DNA from: Poronia punctata
Lineage: Eukaryota; Ascomycota; Sordariomycetes; Xylariales; Xylariaceae
DNA length: 64,000 nt
Assembly (NCBI GenBank): GCA_022579005.1
Contig: MU401502.1
Location: 62,001-126,000, forward strand
Direction of reading: 5' to 3'
In this document: positions 58,877-64,000 of the stretch, one piece after another
Layout: every line of letters starts with the position of its first letter
How positions within the stretch are numbered: the first letter of the stretch is position 1
The notes under the pieces: generated by a model
Seen by the model: only the letters and a program-made list of their open reading frames with translations
What the model was told of the DNA's origin: nothing
Databases searched by the model: none
Translations under genes and position numbers: made by a program

Positions 58877-60496
58877 ATGTCCAAGAGACAGGCTTCCGAG
58901 GCTCTGGACGACTCGTATGGCGTCGGCTCGCCTGCATCGAAAAAGTCGCGCTTGGATGAGGGTCCCGAATTTAACGGAAACAGTGGCAATGGCGCAACGC
59001 CATCAGACCGAGTCAACGACGGCGTCGCAGATAACGAAAGCGAGCAAGACACTCTCGACGATGTGCCTGCGAAAGCACCCATAAGACAAGCTGCGCCGAC
59101 AGAAGGATATGGCGACCTCTACCTCGACACGATAGACCGCAACGTCCTCGATTTCGACTTTGAGAAGCTCTGCTCCATCAGTCTGACCAACATCAATGTC
59201 TACGCATGTTTAGTCTGTGGGAAATACTTCCAGGGCAGAGGACCCAAGTCATACGCGTACTTCCATGCGCTGGAGGACGGCCACCACGTCTTCATCAACA
59301 TGGAAACGCAGAAGGTGTGGGTCCTGCCCGAAGGGTACGAAGTCAAAAGCAAGTCTCTAGATGACATCAAATACGTCTCGGACCCTCGGTATACGAAGCA
59401 GGAGGTGATGGAGCTAGATCGGAAACCCAGAACGGCGTGGACGCTTGGTGGGAAGCAATATACGCCGGGATATGTGGGCATGAACAATATCAAAGAGAAC
59501 GATTATCTCAATGTGGTCGTGCAGGCGCTCTCCCACGTAGCCCCGTTACGGAACTTCTTCCTGCTCGAGGACTTCTCCTTGCGCCCGGAGCTCGTCAAGC
59601 GATGCGCCATTCTCTTCCGCAAGATTTGGAACGCGCGCGCTTTCAAGAACCACGTGTCGCCACACGAGCTTCTGCAAGAGATCTCACTGAGGTCGAATAA
59701 GAAGTTCACTCTGACAAATCAGTCCGACCCGGTCGACTTCCTGTCGTGGTTCTTGAACAACTTGCATTTGGGGCTGGGTGGCAGCAAATCCAAAGCAGGG
59801 AGCAGCATCATACAGCGCATTTTCCAGGGCAAGCTCAAGGTGGAATCGCAAGCCATCACGGCAAAGGCCGATGCCGGCGATCGGTTACGTTTCGAAGAGG
59901 CGGCCGAAGTCAAGACGGACATCTGTCGTTTCTTACTACTCACACTAGACCTCCCTCCAGCTCCACTCTTCCAAGACGAGATGGGCGGTAACATTATCCC
60001 CCAAGTGCCACTCACCACAATATTATCCAAATACGACGGTGTCAAAGCGCAGGAGCACCTTGCGCAGAGAAAACGCTATCGGCTGATGCATCCACTGCCT
60101 CCGTACCTTATATTCCATATCAAGCGTTTCTCCAAGAACAAATTCGTGTCGGAGCGCAACCCGACAATTGTCACATTTGATGCTCGCGTAGGGCTCGAGG
60201 TATCGCCGTACGTGGAGCCCAGTCCGGCAGATTATCCGCCGGGTGAGCCGATCTGGTACGACCTAGTAGCCAACGTCACACACGAGGCTGTGCGAGCCAA
60301 AGAGGACGTGGCGGACACAGGCGAGGAGCGGAAGACGTGGAAGGTGCAGTTGAAGGACAAGGGTCGGGATGAATGGGTCGTGTGTCAAGACCTGTTTGTC
60401 GAAGAAATCCAGAAGGAATTGCTCTATCTCGGCGAATCGTATCTACAAATCTGGGAAAGGCGGCGAGATAATATCAGAGGAAAGCAAAGGACGTAG
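58877..60496 (+). CDS. SAD1: Pre-mRNA splicing factor SAD1 (USP39-like, inactive deubiquitinase)
   Basis: A single exon of 539 residues from the ATG at 58877. After a disordered, acidic N-terminus comes a UBP-type zinc finger (CLVCGKYFQGRG, with H-containing SYAYFHALEDGHHVFINM). The USP-fold core follows: GYVGMNNIKENDYLNVVVQAL, then DFLSWFLNNLH and, near the end, PPYLIFHIKRFSKNKF. In active USPs the first box holds the catalytic Cys (NTCYMN); here it is Asp (NDYLN), as in USP39/Sad1. It is therefore a tri-snRNP assembly factor rather than a protease. An upstream TTG-initiated extension in the same frame was rejected. Confidence 0.95.
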   Translation: MSKRQASEALDDSYGVGSPASKKSRLDEGPEFNGNSGNGATPSDRVNDGVADNESEQDTLDDVPAKAPIRQAAPTEGYGDLYLDTIDRNVLDFDFEKLCSISLTNINVYACLVCGKYFQGRGPKSYAYFHALEDGHHVFINMETQKVWVLPEGYEVKSKSLDDIKYVSDPRYTKQEVMELDRKPRTAWTLGGKQYTPGYVGMNNIKENDYLNVVVQALSHVAPLRNFFLLEDFSLRPELVKRCAILFRKIWNARAFKNHVSPHELLQEISLRSNKKFTLTNQSDPVDFLSWFLNNLHLGLGGSKSKAGSSIIQRIFQGKLKVESQAITAKADAGDRLRFEEAAEVKTDICRFLLLTLDLPPAPLFQDEMGGNIIPQVPLTTILSKYDGVKAQEHLAQRKRYRLMHPLPPYLIFHIKRFSKNKFVSERNPTIVTFDARVGLEVSPYVEPSPADYPPGEPIWYDLVANVTHEAVRAKEDVADTGEERKTWKVQLKDKGRDEWVVCQDLFVEEIQKELLYLGESYLQIWERRRDNIRGKQRT

Positions 60497-61598
60497 ACAG
60501 ACTGGACTTGGTATAGGGGAGGTTGGGAGCTAAATACTTAAGCTTTGTAGATAGTTTAGTATTGGCGATACCTGCCTCGGTAATGATTTCTACCTCTGCG
60601 TTTACCTCTCCTATTCAACTTTGCGAGATCCACTTCAAATTAATGGTCAGTGGGTTGGTTAGAGGCAAAGGGGTTTTGTCACAGGTTTTAAAGTTGTCGT
60701 TCGTCTCTTATTTCAGTTGTGTAGGACCCTGACTGACTGAGGACTACTTTGCTATTTATACAGGTAGTTTATGAGGCAGATACCTAGACCATTTGTATTA
60801 ACTAGGTAGTCAACCTACACGCTCTGGTGACCGACCAGTGTCAGTTACAAGATAGATGAGTCTGAGACCTTTTGCTAAATTTATGGATTCAGGGGCAAGA
60901 GCATACTTTTAACATGCCTTTCTTCTCCTCGAATATATTCTCTTCTCTCTAACCTAGGTACCTGACCAACACCTTACTACCTACTTACCTCAGGCAAAGT
61001 TGTGGCTAAAGTATCAACCTAAATAGGGACAAAAACATAATTAGTGCCTAATTCCCACCAAAACCATATACTTTAGCTAGAGAAGAATCTCCCTCTCTCT
61101 CAGTTTCTGCCACCATTATGCTATCTAGCTGAGATACAAGAACAGTGTAAGTTGGAAATACATATATACAAAGAAATAAGTAAGTAGTTACGCCATCTCT
61201 CTGTCATTGACAGACTGACTGACTACCTAGGTTACCATACCTTTGTCTTTGTGGAATATCCTATATTTCCGAGTAAATCCAAAAAAGGAGTTTTAAAAAA
61301 TCCAAGGGCGTGTAAAGGGGGGGGGGGGGATGCTTGCCATTACAACCGCCTGCTCACAGCAAGACTATCTAAGATAGATAAGTTAGATAACCTATACATA
61401 ACTCTTCTTCCCGGCAGGGGTCTACATTATTGTCCTATTAAAAGTCTCAACTTCATTCCCCCCTACTCCTCGCCTCGGGTAGTAAGTAGATTAGGTAGGT
61501 AGGTATTCCTTTCCCCCCTTATATCAGTCAGATATTATTTACTACTTCCTTGCCATACCTAACCTCTATAGACTGTAAAAGACGGGGTTTACACTCAC

Positions 61599-61640
61599 TT
61601 CTCTTTCTCTCTCTCTCTCTTTCTTTCCTTCTTTCTTTCT
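61599..61640. repeat. CT / CTTT microsatellite
   Basis: An uninterrupted pyrimidine tract made of CT and CTTT units, in the SAD1/EF1B-gamma spacer. Confidence 0.9.
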
Positions 61641-61981
61641 GACCAATTAACTCACCTATACAAATAGAGAGAAAAAGTCCATACCTGTTATTCAAAAAAC
61701 CAAGGTAAGTAGGTATCACCCCCTTCCACATATTTCTTCAATGTCATGTCATGCATCAAGGACAACAAGTTGGAGGAGTCAAACACGAAAAAAGAAACCC
61801 CTATTTTGCCTAGGTAGCAACAAACAAACAACCCAGCCAGAAAGTAAATGTCTTCCCTACCTACCTACCTAACTAACATGCACATGCACGCTTACACCAC
61901 CTACGACCTAACCTACCTATTTGTATTAGTTACCCCCAGTAACAGTTATATAATAAGGGCAGTGCCGGTATAGGAAAGGGG

Positions 61982-61998
61982 GTGTGTGTGTGTGTGTA
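61982..61998. repeat. GT microsatellite
   Basis: About eight GT units (GTGTGT...) in non-coding DNA. Confidence 0.85.
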
Positions 61999-62686
61999 CC
62001 AAGGAGGGGGTGACTTGCTTTGTTTGTCCTGTAAGGACTTTTTTCATCCCAATGTAATTCCTATTATACACCCCACAGGGGAGATGATGGACAGCGCTTG
62101 TTAGTTAGGAAAACCCAAACCTTACTCACTATGTACTTGCTATAGATGTGTGTTAACTCCCCAAGTATCGGTACCTCAAAGGATCCTGTGTGCATTTATT
62201 CATGTACGTTTCGGGGTTCCGGATAGTATGTGCGCATGAATGCAGGTTGAGTGAATCGACACGTAGTAGGCGAGCCCAGGAAGTACCTGATAGATATTAG
62301 ACGCTTCCAGTGATACTCTTATGCCTAACTTCATACTGTCCGACACCCCTCCCCTTACACAGATCCATATTTTCAAGACTCAAACACTTTGACAAGGTAA
62401 GATGCCATGTTTTATCACATGTGACACTCTATCCTAGGAGATATTTTGGCATCTATGTAATACAAGCACTACTACACATATTTACTGCGTCATAATTTGA
62501 TTTGTATCGTTTATTAGTTTTTTTTCTTCATCTCATAGAGTTAGATGCTATCTTAGAAGTCCAACTAAGCAGTCATCAGTCATCCATCATTCCCGTCCTT
62601 TTCCGTTCCCGGTTCCCATCCCTTCCCATTGGGCATAACCTCATCAACACGTAATCATCCCGTTGTTATTCAACGACGCCAATAAT

Positions 62687-63791
62687 TTATTTGAAGACCT
62701 TGCCATCAGCATAAGGGTAGTCCTTGCCGTCGACCGTGATGGGCTGGTCCATCTTCCATCTGGCCTCGACGATGGCCCGGTCTTCAGGGTTGTTGGGGTC
62801 GAGCTTCTTGAAGTTGAAGCTCTCATAATCGGGAGCCACGTCGAATACGGGGAGATACTCGTCGCCCCGGATGACAAAGGCACCCGAGATAACAGAGTTG
62901 TGGTTCTCGCCATAAACGGAGGCGGCACCGAATAGGTACTTGCGGGAAGCCTCGAGGCGGTTGTTGAAGCCACCGATAAGGTTGTTGGACATGAAGACCA
63001 GTCTCAACTCGTCGTTGTACTTGTAGTCAACCTGCCAGATAGAGTAATCCGTGAAAGGAACAGTCTTCCAGAAGTACTCCATGGCGGCATCGGCAGGATT
63101 GTTCGAGAAGAATCGCTTCCACTCGTCCAAGGGATACTCTGATCTGGGAAGAGCATCGATGGGATGCTTAGGCTTGGGTGCAGCGGCGGCGGGCTCCTCC
63201 TCAGCAGCAGCAGGGGCGGCAGCCTTAGGCTCAGCCTTCTTCTGGGCCTTGGGCTGCTCGGCCTTCTTCGTCTTGGGCTCGGACTTCTTGGGGGGCACAT
63301 TCACTAGCTTGGGGGTGTCGAGGAACTCGAGGGGCTTAGAAACTTCCGAGTAGATGGGTTGATTGTAGACCGTCTCGAACCACCGTGTAGTGTTGGGGTG
63401 CTCGGAGCGCCACTCCTTGTCGTAGAAGAACTGGAAGCCACGGGCAATGATGCCAGCAGCGAAGAGATCGGCTAGAGTGATGCGCTCGCCAACAAGATAG
63501 GTGTTGAGGAGAAGGTGTTTTTCAACGATACCAACAGCCTTCTGAGCGGCCTTTTGGGAATCGTCAATGCTCTTCTTGTTGTAGGGATCCATCCCAAGGA
63601 GAGGGCGGTACCAGCCACCGAGGGGAGGCAGGACTTCCGTGTTGAAGAAGGACATCCACTTCAGGATGGCAGCATAACTATGGGAGAGAGATCAGTAACT
63701 ATGTCTGCTGTGGAAAAAAAAAAAAAGGACGGATAATCTTACTCCTGCTTGGTCTTGCCGAGGAGAGTGGTCTTCTCGTTTTGGGAGGTGA
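62687..63791 (-). CDS. Translation elongation factor 1B-gamma, 3' exons
   Basis: Two exons are visible (63791-63743 and 63677-62687). The 5' exons, carrying the start and most of the thioredoxin-fold GST-N domain, lie to the right of the window or in its last 200 bases. Exon one reads TSQNEKTTLLGKTKQ, continuing into DYAAILKWMSFFNTEVLPPL. This is the link into the GST-C domain (residues ending VYNQPIYSEVSKP). A Lys/Ala/Pro-rich hinge (KKAEQPKAQKKAEPKAAAP) leads to the EF1G C-terminal domain (HPIDALPRSEYPLDEWKRFF, YFWKTVPFTDYSIWQVDY, VFDVAPDYESFNF). It scaffolds the eEF1B GDP-GTP exchange complex for eEF1A. The acceptor before exon one is CTCTAG and its first codon is split (G|TC). Confidence 0.93.
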
Positions 63792-64000
63792 CTAGAGAAC
63801 AAAGTCAATATTATGGCTCCTAGGCAAAGCGATGCAATGGCAAAGATATGATAGGCGCAGTGGATCAGAAAGTAGAACGATATCAACACAAGGGTGATTC
63901 AGTCAGGGATAACTGTTAGAATAAGAAGTCTAGGTCATCATTTACACTACCGCAGCAAAACCCGTCGGCTCGGGTAACGGCAGTGGGGCTTGGTATATGA
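63792..64000. other. Probable 5' intron of EF1B-gamma
   Basis: About 200 bases upstream of the first visible exon with no in-frame GST-N sequence that I can recognise. Likely an intron continuing past the edge. It starts at the CTCTAG acceptor. Confidence 0.5.

Larger units (their letters stand above)
60497..62686. other. Convergent repeat-rich spacer SAD1 / EF1B-gamma
   Basis: 2.2 kb, AT-rich. It holds a G13 run (61317-61329), a CT/CTTT tract (61599-61640), a GT repeat (61982-61998) and many ACCTACCT words (for example 61856-61871). No gene is supported. A long 3' UTR of either gene may reach into it. Confidence 0.6.

Overview
The window comes from a filamentous ascomycete (Pezizomycotina, most likely a Sordariomycete). 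The evidence is short spliceosomal introns (about 40-160 nt) with GTRNGT donors, CTAAC-type branch sites and YAG acceptors, a large HET-domain gene, intergenic DNA full of TACCTAGGTA/TAGGTAGGTA motifs, and a set of eukaryotic housekeeping genes. It is a draft assembly: a 10-N gap lies among long poly-G/poly-C runs near 13.9-14.4 kb. No tRNA, rRNA, CRISPR array or intact transposon was found.

Layout. 1-754 (-): the 5' part of an unknown protein with three 34-residue repeats, running off the left edge. 1149-1836 (-): a possible gene relic with ankyrin-like text. 2158-2994 (+): the ABC ATPase CAF16. 3429-6000 (-): an eight-exon kinetochore gene, CENP-I/Mis6. 9047-10740 (+): an unusual gene keeping only the C-terminal GH3 sandwich fused to GNAT domains. 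10.7-15.5 kb: gene-free, repeat-rich, with the gap. 15475-20355 (-): intronless TSC2/tuberin RheB-GAP. 22474-25344 (-): a three-exon HET protein. 26327-29739 (+): eight-exon CSE1 exportin. 30325-31707 (-): ESS2/Bis1. 32625-33479 (-): NADPH-dependent FMN/quinone reductase. 35099-35811 (-): a 189-aa protein of unknown function. 36928-37867 (-): calcineurin B. 40779-42744 (+): EPL1. 45034-46131 (+): KAE1. 47307-48927 (-): the SNF1/AMPK beta subunit. 50196-52155 (+): the CDK BUR1. 52637-53459 (-): a conserved membrane protein. 56330-56603 (+): a 52-aa complex I subunit (NDUFB2/AGGG family) in three exons. 58877-60496 (+): splicing factor SAD1. 62687 to the right edge (-): EF1B-gamma.

The genes are mostly unlinked core functions: transcription and chromatin (CAF16, EPL1, BUR1), splicing (ESS2, SAD1), nuclear transport (CSE1), tRNA modification (KAE1), translation (EF1B-gamma), respiration, kinetochore, and nutrient/calcium signalling (TSC2, SNF1-beta, CNB1). 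I see no biosynthetic cluster or operon-like defence system. The accessory-looking parts are the left edge, the truncated GH3-GNAT gene with its desert, and the HET gene. The most useful unusual observations are the GH3-GNAT gene without a catalytic barrel, vestigial coding repeats beyond the BUR1 stop codon, a frame-preserving 51-nt intron in CENP-I, the tiny complex I gene, and the 189-aa gene of unknown function.
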